Source of the DNA: JBGTCD01 sp041749015
GTDB taxonomy: Bacteria > Bacteroidota > Bacteroidia > Cytophagales > Cyclobacteriaceae
Assembly: GCA_041749015.1 (NCBI GenBank)
Contig: JBGTCD010000124.1
Span: 1 to 64,000, forward strand
Direction of reading: 5' to 3'
DNA: 64,000 bases
A model generated the notes under the pieces. It was not told where the DNA came from. It saw only the letters and a program-made list of their open reading frames with translations, and did not search any database. Position numbers and translations under genes: made by a program. Each line of letters starts with the position of its first letter. The first letter of the stretch is position 1. Below, piece after piece: positions 27,922 through 37,399 of this stretch.

Positions 27922-30900
27922 TTAAAAAGTCAAACGAAGGTTGAACGCATAACGCTTGGCTGTAGGCGTAATACTATACTCAACACCCTGTTGGTTTGTA
28001 TTACCAAACTGATTCACCTCTGGGTCATAGTTCGTAAACTCAGGGAATCCAGGGGCAAAGAACCAAAGGTTTCTACCGGTAAAAGAAACTGTAGCAGAAC
28101 CGAAAGGTGTATTCTGCAGCAAGTTCTTCGGTAAAGTATAACCAAGGGTGATTTCTCTTAGCCTAAAAACCGTTGCGTCGTAAACTGACCACTCATTTTG
28201 AGCGTTGATTGCAAAAGTATTACCGAACCAAAGTGAATTAGTTTCAATCATGGTTTCGTTAGGTATTTTATTACCTTCCTCAGTCCTGATTGGCTCCACG
28301 GTGTTAGGGTTACCATAAACACCTGGAATGATATAATTCATCTCACGATTTTCAGTATCCTTGGTCACCCCGCGTCCTAAAAGAGACAATACGGTGTTAG
28401 AGTACAAATCTCCTCCCTGGGTCCAGTCAAAAACTGCAGAAAGGAATATACCTTTATAGGAAAAAGTATTGGTTAGACCTAACAAAAAGTCAGGGTTAGG
28501 ATTTCCAATAATACCAGGATCCAGGGCGCTAATTAATTGGCCGTTGGCAGGATTGATCAGCAAATTACCATCCTGATCACGTGCTGAAAGAGATCCTCTC
28601 AATAATCCATATTCCTGACCTGGTCTGTGAACAGTTGCAACTGCTCCAGCAAATCCGGTTCCGAAAGCAATTTCCTCCACACCCTCTCTTAACTCCACAA
28701 CAACATTTTTATTGTGTGTGAATGTACCTAAGACATTCCAGGTAAATCCACCCTGAGTTCTTACAGGAGTTGCACCAACGGTCAATTCAACACCCTCATT
28801 AGAAACTTCACCGAAGTTGGTGAATAAAGAGGCAAATCCTGTTTCAAAAGGTAGCGCAACTTGGGCAATCTGATTAGTGGAATTTCTCTTATAGTAAGTG
28901 AAATCTACAGAAACCCTATTGTTCAATAAACCTAACTCCATTCCAAGTTCAATCTCCCTTGTTTGCTCAGGGAGCAGATTAGGGTCCCTTGCAACAGTAG
29001 AAAGTGATGACCCCGCAAATGTACCCGCTCCAGATGGAGAGAAAGGGAAGGCTGCTCCAGGGTTATTAATAAATACAGGAACCAATTGATAAGGACCTGT
29101 ATCCGCGCCAACAAAAGAATAGGCACCTCTTAATTTAAACATGCTAAGCGTAGGAGACTGAATATCCAATGCCTCCGATAATACAAGAGAAGTGCTTATT
29201 GCAGGATAAAAGAAGGACCTGTTTTCCTCAGGAAGTGTTGAAGACCAGTCATTTCTGGCAGTCAGGTTTAGGAATGCCCAATCTCTATAGCCTAATAATA
29301 TATCTCCAAATACTCCGATGATCCTTCTGTTAGAGAATCCACCTCCAAATGGAACCACATCATTGGTGTTGTTGATGTTATCAATATCAAATGAAACATA
29401 TCCCTGACCCTGAGCAGCTAGCCTGTCAGTCTTCCTCTGGTTGATGTTATGACCAACAAAGGCTCTAAAGCTCAGGTCTTCTGAGAAATCAGTTCTGTAA
29501 GTGATGATAAAGTTAGATTCCAATTCAGTAAAGTTGATATAATCGCTAATCACTAAACCAATACCATCAGCACCAGTAGAGCCTGGGCGAATAAAGTCCT
29601 TATTGCGTTGGCTATAGGTATTGACACCTAATTTATAGTCAAAACTTAAATTATCAGTAATCTCCTTACCAACATTAAATGAAGCTAATACTCTGTCAAC
29701 CTCTCTATTAAATCCAGCATTTTCGGCAGACCAAAGTGGGTTATCCGCTTGTCCGCGTCCAACAAAGAATTCACTACCTCTGTCCACAGGATTTTGGAAG
29801 GGCTGCGTCATATCCCAGTTTCTACCGAGATACAAAGTTCTGGCAAAGAAAGAAGGGTTATTAGATCCTAAAGAACCAACCCCAGCTAAAACACCATTTT
29901 GTACGTTATTTGAATATTGCAAGTTAGCACCTACGGTGAATCCATTATCCAAATAGGTATTTCCACCCACATTAATGTTTGTTCTGTTACTCTCAGAATT
30001 AGGAACGAAACCATCCTGAGTCATCCTAGATACTGTAACGTTCAGTGCAGAACGGTCATTACCGCCACTGATTGTTATGGAGTTATCTAACATAACGCCT
30101 TGCTGGAATACACTCGAAACGTTATTAGGCTCGGCACGATAAGGCACCATAACATCGTCATAGATGCCTCCGAAACCAGGTCTTCCACGATACCAATGAG
30201 GAATCTCATTAGTATTTGCGTAAGGCCTTGCGCCTGGGAAAGGCGCTCCCCAGGAACCATTCACTTGAGAATAAATGAAGTTTGTTCCAGTACCATATGT
30301 ATTTTGATATTCAGGAAGGTTAGCAATATCTTCAAATGCAACCGAAGAGTTTAAGCTAATTTCCAGACCTTTTCTGGTTCTTTTGGCACTTCCGGATTTG
30401 GTGGTAATAACCACTACACCGTTAGCAGCCCTGGTACCATAAAGTGCGGCAGCAGCACCTCCTTTAAGGAAGTTAATAGACTCTATATTATTAGGGTCGA
30501 TATCTGAAAACCTGCTACCATAGGCACCTCCACCAGTTAACTGGTTAGAAGTAGCATTGGTACTGTTATCATAAGGAATACCATCCACGATAAATAGTGG
30601 TTGGTTATTTCCCAGAAGGGATGAATTACCTCTTATTGTAATCCTGGTAGCACTACCAGCAGCACCTGAGGAACCCTGGATGTTTACACCAGCAACTTTT
30701 CCCTGAAGTCCTCTTAAAGGGTCAGGCTCGGCTACTTGTTGTACCTTATCGCCACTCACCCTTTCCACAGAGTATCCCAGACCTTTGGCTTCCCTTTGGA
30801 TACCAATGGCGGTTACTACAACTTCATCAAGAATTTGTGTGTCAACGGATAAAGCGACCTCGAAAACTGATCTGTTTCCAATGGCAACCTGGGAGGTAGC

Positions 30901-31140
30901 ATATCCCACGAATGCAAAGGAAAGAGTACCACCGCTTTCCGGTACGCTTAATTGGAAATTACCATCCATATCTGAGATCGTACCAATGGTAGTCCCAGAT
31001 AAAGTCACAGTAACTCCCGGTAAAGGCGACCCATCATCTTGCGAAGTCACCTTTCCTGACACGGTACGTTCTTGCGCTAATAAATCGCCAGAGGCGAATA
31101 CAAACGCAAACAATAAACCGAGTAGTAGAATCTTCTTCAT
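27922..31140 (-). CDS. SusC/RagA-family TonB-dependent outer-membrane receptor (operon 1)
   Basis: 1072 residues: signal peptide (ends LLAQ), carboxypeptidase-D-like regulatory domain (about 25-110), TonB-box/plug region (VVVTAIGIQREAK onward) and a large C-terminal beta-barrel ending in AFNLRLTF. Takes up ligand captured by SusD in a TonB-dependent way. The first 120 residues are almost identical to those of the operon 2 SusC at 34070, while the rest has diverged. No glycosidase or peptidase is encoded in the operon. Confidence 0.95.
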   Translation of the reverse strand: MKKILLLGLLFAFVFASGDLLAQERTVSGKVTSQDDGSPLPGVTVTLSGTTIGTISDMDGNFQLSVPESGGTLSFAFVGYATSQVAIGNRSVFEVALSVDTQILDEVVVTAIGIQREAKGLGYSVERVSGDKVQQVAEPDPLRGLQGKVAGVNIQGSSGAAGSATRITIRGNSSLLGNNQPLFIVDGIPYDNSTNATSNQLTGGGAYGSRFSDIDPNNIESINFLKGGAAAALYGTRAANGVVVITTKSGSAKRTRKGLEISLNSSVAFEDIANLPEYQNTYGTGTNFIYSQVNGSWGAPFPGARPYANTNEIPHWYRGRPGFGGIYDDVMVPYRAEPNNVSSVFQQGVMLDNSITISGGNDRSALNVTVSRMTQDGFVPNSESNRTNINVGGNTYLDNGFTVGANLQYSNNVQNGVLAGVGSLGSNNPSFFARTLYLGRNWDMTQPFQNPVDRGSEFFVGRGQADNPLWSAENAGFNREVDRVLASFNVGKEITDNLSFDYKLGVNTYSQRNKDFIRPGSTGADGIGLVISDYINFTELESNFIITYRTDFSEDLSFRAFVGHNINQRKTDRLAAQGQGYVSFDIDNINNTNDVVPFGGGFSNRRIIGVFGDILLGYRDWAFLNLTARNDWSSTLPEENRSFFYPAISTSLVLSEALDIQSPTLSMFKLRGAYSFVGADTGPYQLVPVFINNPGAAFPFSPSGAGTFAGSSLSTVARDPNLLPEQTREIELGMELGLLNNRVSVDFTYYKRNSTNQIAQVALPFETGFASLFTNFGEVSNEGVELTVGATPVRTQGGFTWNVLGTFTHNKNVVVELREGVEEIAFGTGFAGAVATVHRPGQEYGLLRGSLSARDQDGNLLINPANGQLISALDPGIIGNPNPDFLLGLTNTFSYKGIFLSAVFDWTQGGDLYSNTVLSLLGRGVTKDTENREMNYIIPGVYGNPNTVEPIRTEEGNKIPNETMIETNSLWFGNTFAINAQNEWSVYDATVFRLREITLGYTLPKNLLQNTPFGSATVSFTGRNLWFFAPGFPEFTNYDPEVNQFGNTNQQGVEYSITPTAKRYAFNLRLTF

Positions 31141-31178
31141 ATTGTTTTGTTTAGGTTAAAAATTAAGTGTTCTCGCTC

Positions 31179-31186
31179 CAAACTTA
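31179..31186 (-). promoter_or_regulatory. -7 promoter element of Sus operon 1
   Basis: TAAGTTTG on the minus strand matches TAnnTTTG. It lies 39 nt before the susC start, within a leader that is almost identical to that of the second susC gene. A -33 TTTG is not clear at the expected distance. Confidence 0.5.
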
Positions 31187-31286
31187 AAATAAAATTTCCA
31201 ATTGATAAAATAATAATCAAAAATTAACACTGGTTATTTTAAGGTTTAATTTTTATTCAGTATTTGAGCCTGATACTCAATAAATT

Positions 31287-31308
31287 AAAAAAGGGGATAA
31301 ATCCCCCT
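31287..31308 (-). terminator. Terminator closing Sus operon 2
   Basis: On the minus strand GGGGA/TCCCC with a short loop is followed by six T residues. It begins about 20 nt after the stop of the lipoprotein gene at 31330 and separates the two SusCD operons. Confidence 0.75.
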
Positions 31309-31329
31309 CTTTAAATAAAAAATTCCTGC

Positions 31330-32316
31330 CTATTTAAGATCTGGAGGCCACCAATCTGCTTCAGGACCAGTAAGGGTAACTGTACCGCCTTCTCCAAATG
31401 AGTTAATCCAATCAAACACTAAATCAGTGCCATTGTTACTTACAAATGTTAAATTATAGGTACCCCCATATTTATCAGAGCCATCAAATGATAAAATACC
31501 ACATGCATCAAGCAAGAATACTTCCCCGTTACCCCAACTATCGTTTATACATCCAAACAACCCGAAGGAAGCATCAGAAACTAAATAGACACCTGTTTCA
31601 CCGGGAACGGCACCAATATTAACTGTACCTGCCACTTGAGTTCCAGAACAAGCAGGACCAAAGGGTGATGCAGTAATATTATTGACGTATTCGAAATCAG
31701 TCCCATTCTTTTCATCATCATCTTCATCTATTTCAGCAGCCAATTCTGATGGACATACCAGTGGTAAAGTGTAAAAGAAAGGAGAAGCAAATGCTCCACC
31801 TACTGCCCTGAGATCAACGCCAGTATTGGTATTAGTAAAGGACCTTCCATCAGAAAGATTGAGAACCAACCGTATGGTGAAGGAATTACCCCCTTCTAAA
31901 TCCTCCATATCTAAGGACAAAGCGTCTATCATTTCAGGAACCGTTACTGTTAGATTTCGCCTTGGCAATCCTGAATCTGGGTTAGTTGTGAAATCACCAG
32001 GAACGTAAGTCCGTAATAAGGCCTCATTGGTACTGTTTTCACCTTCTTCGGTAAGATTGTCCACATACCGAACAAATACCTCCAGATCTGTGAATTGAAC
32101 ACCACCATCATTTACCTCTATATTAACTTCATATTTAGCGTTTTCTAAGTCAAAGAAGTTAGCAGAGTTAGAAATTACGGGTAAAAGTGTCCTTACAAAA
32201 GCACCATTGGTCAAGCCATTCAATGGAAAGTTTTGGTTTAACTTTTCATCATCAGTACAAGAAGGAATAATAAAAATTCCTGCCAGTAAAATATATAAAA
32301 ATCTAATTTTTTTCAT
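31330..32316 (-). CDS. Surface lipoprotein of Sus operon 2
   Basis: 328 residues with lipobox IIPSCTDDE. The middle is beta-rich; the C-terminal part (SDASFGLFG, DWINSFGEGGTVTLT) matches the pattern of the terminal lipoprotein of operon 1 (24469-25299). Likely a SusE/F-like accessory binding protein. Confidence 0.75.
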   Translation of the reverse strand: MKKIRFLYILLAGIFIIPSCTDDEKLNQNFPLNGLTNGAFVRTLLPVISNSANFFDLENAKYEVNIEVNDGGVQFTDLEVFVRYVDNLTEEGENSTNEALLRTYVPGDFTTNPDSGLPRRNLTVTVPEMIDALSLDMEDLEGGNSFTIRLVLNLSDGRSFTNTNTGVDLRAVGGAFASPFFYTLPLVCPSELAAEIDEDDDEKNGTDFEYVNNITASPFGPACSGTQVAGTVNIGAVPGETGVYLVSDASFGLFGCINDSWGNGEVFLLDACGILSFDGSDKYGGTYNLTFVSNNGTDLVFDWINSFGEGGTVTLTGPEADWWPPDLK

Positions 32317-32344
32317 TTTTGAGTCGATTTAAGTTGATCAAAAT

Positions 32345-34042
32345 CTATCTTAAAGTACCTGCTGATCCATCATCCCAGAATACCCTTACAACATTACTTG
32401 GCTTTTGCGAGGCATTTCTGTTTCTGTTCACATAATTATCAGGATACTTCATAGACAAGTAGTATGCCCCTGGATCAGTAACCGTAACTGCAGGTTGAAC
32501 ATCACCAGGTTTTCCGGTTCTCCTATACAAATTATAGGCCTCATTTCCACTTCCATGTAAAGCTATCCAGTATTCTCTTGCAATTACCTCTAGCCTTTCA
32601 TCATCAGAACCAGCAGCATCATAAATTGCTAGAACCTCAGTAATATAATCTTCAACAAGGTCTTCCCAATCTATACTATTATCATCTTCAAATTCAGCAA
32701 TGGTACCTGCTTCTCTGGAGTTTATAGCAAAGTTCCTTACAGATTCCATGGATTTTTCAATAGCAGACCTTAAAAAATCCCTTGGATTACCATTCACTCC
32801 TGGTATCATTAAGGAAGCTTCTGCCATCATAAAGTCAACATACTCTTGCATCATGATTGGCTGTATTCCGCCACCTTGATTTCCTAATAGAATATTATTA
32901 GTAGGAGAAAAGGAATTATCATCATACCTACCACCTACAGGATATAGACCCCAAACAGTCCTTGTTTGTCCGTCCGGCGGGATACCTGAATTATCCATAT
33001 GATCCCTACCCCAATATCCACGATCAGTACCGGTAGTTAATAAATGAGTAGGCAAACAATAGGTCATATTATCATCATACCAAGCAGGTTTTTGATCAAT
33101 TGAACCAATACAGGTCAACTCATTTACATCTGTGGGATTCTCGCCAACTTGTCTGTAAAAGTAATACCTTAATCTTGGATCTTCCATCGTCTTCACAGGT
33201 CCTTCTTCGATCATATGCCACATAAAAAAATTATGCATGTAATCATTCCCTCCGGTGGTATAATTATTCACAAACCTCGGATGCCTGCTGTCAGGATTAG
33301 CAATGTTTGTGCCATAGGCAAACCTGAAGCTTTCAGAATCTGAATTGATAATACTAAATTCATCATCAACCTCTTCGAGAAGCGTATTGATAGCTGCGGA
33401 GTTTGCTGAAACTAACCTGGTTGTAATATAGTATCTAAGCTTAAGAGTATTTGCCAACTTTTTCCAGTTATCCATATTGCTTCCATAATAGATGGTATTG
33501 GGAACAGCCAAAGTCTCTTCATTATTCAGATCAGAGATGGCCTCATTCAACAAATCCAGGGCAGCGGCATATATATCTGCTCCGCTATCTGCATTTGGAT
33601 TGAAAGTATCCGGATCAAGAGCCTCTGAAAAAGGCACATCACCGAAATAATCTACGAGAACCATCAAAACATAAGCCTGAATAATCTTGGCAATACCTGC
33701 ATGGGAAAATAATTGTGATTCTTCAGCAATTTCAATCAAAGTTTTTGAATTAATCAATGTAGTTGAATAAGCTGAGGTCCAGGTACCATTAAAAGTTGAC
33801 GGTTGGTACATTGCATCATAAGTTGCTCCCCTTTGTGAAGAATTCAACAATCGTGACATCTCCATACCAAACGTGGAGGTATTGGCAAAAAATGTTGCCA
33901 AATTAAGTTCCACCTGAGTCAACAGAAAATCAGGGTTGGTACTATCAGGCGTAACAACATTCGGGTCATCCAACAGATCTAGTTCACAAGAAGAAACTAT
34001 CACCATTATGACACTTAATATATATAATTTAAATTTTTTCAT
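32345..34042 (-). CDS. SusD/RagB-family nutrient-binding lipoprotein (operon 2)
   Basis: 565 residues from the ATG at 34042, which places the signal peptide and lipobox (VIVSSCELDLL) at the N-terminus; an upstream in-frame start would add nine residues. VDYFGDVPFSEAL, TIYYGSNMDNWKKLANTLKLRYY and the C-terminal YNLYRRTGKPG block show the SusD-like_2 family. Preceded by SusC (27-nt gap) and followed by one lipoprotein. Confidence 0.95.
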   Translation of the reverse strand: MKKFKLYILSVIMVIVSSCELDLLDDPNVVTPDSTNPDFLLTQVELNLATFFANTSTFGMEMSRLLNSSQRGATYDAMYQPSTFNGTWTSAYSTTLINSKTLIEIAEESQLFSHAGIAKIIQAYVLMVLVDYFGDVPFSEALDPDTFNPNADSGADIYAAALDLLNEAISDLNNEETLAVPNTIYYGSNMDNWKKLANTLKLRYYITTRLVSANSAAINTLLEEVDDEFSIINSDSESFRFAYGTNIANPDSRHPRFVNNYTTGGNDYMHNFFMWHMIEEGPVKTMEDPRLRYYFYRQVGENPTDVNELTCIGSIDQKPAWYDDNMTYCLPTHLLTTGTDRGYWGRDHMDNSGIPPDGQTRTVWGLYPVGGRYDDNSFSPTNNILLGNQGGGIQPIMMQEYVDFMMAEASLMIPGVNGNPRDFLRSAIEKSMESVRNFAINSREAGTIAEFEDDNSIDWEDLVEDYITEVLAIYDAAGSDDERLEVIAREYWIALHGSGNEAYNLYRRTGKPGDVQPAVTVTDPGAYYLSMKYPDNYVNRNRNASQKPSNVVRVFWDDGSAGTLR

Positions 34043-34069
34043 AATCATATTAGATTTATAGATTAACAA

Positions 34070-37000
34070 TTACAATCTAAATCTTAAACTCGCACCAAAA
34101 CTTCTTCTACTTGGACCAGTTAAAAAATCAAATCCTAAACCATTTCCAACTCCGAGACTAAGTACATCAGGGTCAAAATTAGAATATTTAGGAAAATTGA
34201 CTGCCTTAAACCATAGGTTATTTCCAATAAGAGAGAGAGATGCTCCTTTAAAAGGAAGGCTCTGCATGATCTTTTGTGGAAATTCATAGGTAAGTGCCAC
34301 TTCCCTCAATCGAATGGTTGTAGCATCCCAAACAGCAGGCTCATCCTGGAAAAAATATCCATCAAACATTAACTGTGCGATATCAATTTGTATATCGTTT
34401 ACCTCTCCATTTGTTTTCACACCCGGAAGAATAAATGTCCTGTTCCTATTTAAAGACCTGTCGTCAGTATCTTTAGTCATACCACGAGCAAGCATGGTGG
34501 CGGTTGTAATACTGTATATATCACCACCATGAACGTAATCTATCATAAAATTGAGACTTAGATTCTTGTAAGTAGCAGTTGCTATCAAGGAAGAGGTAAA
34601 ATCAGGAATTGGATTGCCAATAGCACCAATATCGCCAGATTGTACATAGGAACCATTGTTTCCTACGATCCTATTGCCATCCTCATCTCTTGCAATCACA
34701 ACACCATACATTACATTAAATGGTTCTCCTGGAATTGCATAGTTACCCAGGTCCCCACCAAATCCTGCCAATTGAACCTGATCCAAATCATCACTTAATT
34801 CAACAGTAGTAACTCTGAAGGAATTGAAGTTTAACATCAGATTTAAATTAAAATCCCCTCTTCTGATTACATCAGCATTAAGCTGTAATTCCACTCCTTG
34901 ATTTCTTATTTTTCCTATATTGATAAAGGTGGAAGTAAATCCAGTAGAAGGATCCAGTGGAGCTGCTGTAATGAGATCTCTGGTATCTTTAGTATACAAG
35001 GATAAGTCGATTCCAACTTTGTTAAATAAAGTGGCCTCTATACCAGCTTCAAACTCTTCATGAAGCTCAGGCCTCAGCAAAGGATTACCTAACTGGAAAT
35101 TGATACCCTGAGTGGAAAATAAATCACCAGCAGGGTTTATAAAGGCTCTAGCATTCTGATCAAGTACATTTCTGGTCCTGTAAGGTGAAGGGAAACCAGC
35201 AGATGTACCATACCCAAATCTAACCTTCATATAGGAAAGTGTAGCATTATTCTCTAACCCTGCAAAAGCTGAGGTTGGTATGAATGATACACTTGCTCCT
35301 GGATAAAAAATTGTATTCTGACCAGGCTCAAGTGTTGATGTCCAGTCATGCCTCCCCATCAAGTTTAAGTAAAGGAAATTTTTATAGTCAAAGTTGAGGT
35401 CAGCATAAATACCATATCTGGTTTCTTCCTGAGCAAAATTAAGAGGCGTGCCGGCAAGCACGTCAGTTGCTGAATTTTCAACAAAATTGTCATGTCTCAT
35501 TAGCCCAAAAGCAATCTGGTTGATACTTGACATTCCCTGCTGATAATATTCGTCATATCTCATGTTACCACCTACTCTTGCTGAAAATACAAGATCATCA
35601 TTCAAATCAAAAGTACCTGATACAAACACATCATTATTCCAAATGGTATTCTTACCAATGGTGTTAGTATAAACTCCCAATTGAGTGGCTGCGAGTGAAC
35701 CTCCACGTTCCTGTTGATATTCCCTGGACTCCGTATAAGTATCCAAACCAACTCTATATGAAAGAGCAATATTGTCTGCTATATCATAGTTAAAAGCTGT
35801 TGAAGAAAAAAACCTTTGGGTATTATTGAGGTTTCGGACATGATTAGTAATCCAAAGCGGATGCATGATATCATTTCCAGGCCTGTAATATACACTCCGT
35901 CTGTCCACTGGATGTTCGAAAGGAAATTGGGTAGGATCAATATTGACTGGTGTATAAAGTACATTTCCAAAAACAGAAGGAATTCCATTTAATGGCTGAC
36001 TTCCAAAACCCGTATTCAATGGGGGAGTTTGAATGTCAGTTTGGAAGAATTGAAGGGAAGAATTGATCGAAAATTTATCAGTAATAATTGCATTGATACC
36101 TGTTGCAATATTAAATTTTTCCAGTTCATTTCCAGGAGTAAATCCTTCTTCGTTGGTATATCCAAGAGAAACATTATATCCAATATTATCAGAGGAACCC
36201 GAAATATTCAAACTGGTGTTTGAGGTGATCCCGGTTCTAAAAAAGTTTCGAACCCCATCCCGCGCTTCGTAAGGGATAGTTTGCCCCTGGAATTGAGGAA
36301 AAACATCTCTTAAGGCTGCATCATTATAGGCTGAGTATGGATGCGGAACTGATTCCAAGTTAGAAAATGCTGGTCCCCAGTTACTGAAGAAAGCACCATA
36401 ATTCTGATTAAATCCATTGCCGTATTGATCGGTATAATCAGGTAAGGAGGCAATTTGATTTCCAAAGACTGATTGAGTAAGCGTAATCTCTGCTGGTTTT
36501 CTTTGAGCCGAACCACTCTTGGTTGTAATCAGAATAACTCCGTTTCTACCCTGATCTCCATACAATACCGCTGCGGAAAGCCCCTTAAGAACGTTCACAC
36601 TCTCAATAGAGTTGGGATCCAAATCAAAAAACCTACTTGTTTGAGCCTGGCCCCCTTGAGTAAAACTTCTATTCTCATTTGTTGATGAGTTAAAAGGTAC
36701 GCCATCCACAACAAATAAAGGTTGGTTTGAACCGGATAAGGACGAGTAACCCCGTATAACAATATTAGTTGAGGTACCGGAAACACCACCCGTTGAGGTG
36801 ATTGCGACCCCTGGTACTTTACCTTGAAGCACTCTGGCCACATCGGGCTGGGCTCTTTGTTCTAAATCTTTTGATTGAACCTGAGTAACGCCATACCCTA
36901 AGGATCTTTTTTCTCTTTCGATACCCTGAGCTGTAATCACCACCTCATCTAACACTCTGGTATCCTCAGCTAGAGAAACATCAATTGAAGTTCTTGAGCC

Positions 37001-37261
37001 TATGGATACTTCCTGTGTAGTGAAGCCCACAAATGTAAAAATCAAAGTGCCCCCACTCTCCGGGACATTAACCTGGTAATTACCATTCATATCAGTGATC
37101 GTACCAGTGATAGACCCTGATAAAGTAACGGTAACTCCTGGCAAAGGAGACCCATCTTCCTGAGAAGTCACCTGTCCTGACACGGTTCGTTGTTGCGCCA
37201 ATAAATTACCAGAGGCAAATAGGAACGCAAACAATAAACCGAGTAGTAGAATCTTCTTCAT
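34070..37261 (-). CDS. SusC/RagA-family TonB-dependent outer-membrane receptor (operon 2)
   Basis: 1063 residues: signal peptide, carboxypeptidase-D-like domain, TonB plug (VVITAQGIEREKR) and beta-barrel ending SFGASLRFRL. Its first about 120 residues and the upstream leader are near-copies of the operon 1 SusC, but the barrel differs, so the ligand is probably different. Confidence 0.95.
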   Translation of the reverse strand: MKKILLLGLLFAFLFASGNLLAQQRTVSGQVTSQEDGSPLPGVTVTLSGSITGTITDMNGNYQVNVPESGGTLIFTFVGFTTQEVSIGSRTSIDVSLAEDTRVLDEVVITAQGIEREKRSLGYGVTQVQSKDLEQRAQPDVARVLQGKVPGVAITSTGGVSGTSTNIVIRGYSSLSGSNQPLFVVDGVPFNSSTNENRSFTQGGQAQTSRFFDLDPNSIESVNVLKGLSAAVLYGDQGRNGVILITTKSGSAQRKPAEITLTQSVFGNQIASLPDYTDQYGNGFNQNYGAFFSNWGPAFSNLESVPHPYSAYNDAALRDVFPQFQGQTIPYEARDGVRNFFRTGITSNTSLNISGSSDNIGYNVSLGYTNEEGFTPGNELEKFNIATGINAIITDKFSINSSLQFFQTDIQTPPLNTGFGSQPLNGIPSVFGNVLYTPVNIDPTQFPFEHPVDRRSVYYRPGNDIMHPLWITNHVRNLNNTQRFFSSTAFNYDIADNIALSYRVGLDTYTESREYQQERGGSLAATQLGVYTNTIGKNTIWNNDVFVSGTFDLNDDLVFSARVGGNMRYDEYYQQGMSSINQIAFGLMRHDNFVENSATDVLAGTPLNFAQEETRYGIYADLNFDYKNFLYLNLMGRHDWTSTLEPGQNTIFYPGASVSFIPTSAFAGLENNATLSYMKVRFGYGTSAGFPSPYRTRNVLDQNARAFINPAGDLFSTQGINFQLGNPLLRPELHEEFEAGIEATLFNKVGIDLSLYTKDTRDLITAAPLDPSTGFTSTFINIGKIRNQGVELQLNADVIRRGDFNLNLMLNFNSFRVTTVELSDDLDQVQLAGFGGDLGNYAIPGEPFNVMYGVVIARDEDGNRIVGNNGSYVQSGDIGAIGNPIPDFTSSLIATATYKNLSLNFMIDYVHGGDIYSITTATMLARGMTKDTDDRSLNRNRTFILPGVKTNGEVNDIQIDIAQLMFDGYFFQDEPAVWDATTIRLREVALTYEFPQKIMQSLPFKGASLSLIGNNLWFKAVNFPKYSNFDPDVLSLGVGNGLGFDFLTGPSRRSFGASLRFRL

Positions 37262-37299
37262 ATTGTTTAGTTTAGGTTAAAAATTAAGTGTTCTCATCT

Positions 37300-37307
37300 C
37301 AAAACTA
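37300..37307 (-). promoter_or_regulatory. -7 promoter element of Sus operon 2
   Basis: TAGTTTTG on the minus strand matches TAnnTTTG. A near-match -33 box (TTTC, 37327-37330) is 19 nt upstream. The surrounding leader resembles the one before the other susC gene. Confidence 0.55.
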
Positions 37308-37399
37308 TAATAATATTTTAATTTTTGAAAAAAAAGATAATCAAAAATTAATCATTTGGTAAAAGTTTGGTCTGATATGCTGAACATCTAAGGGCCAAA

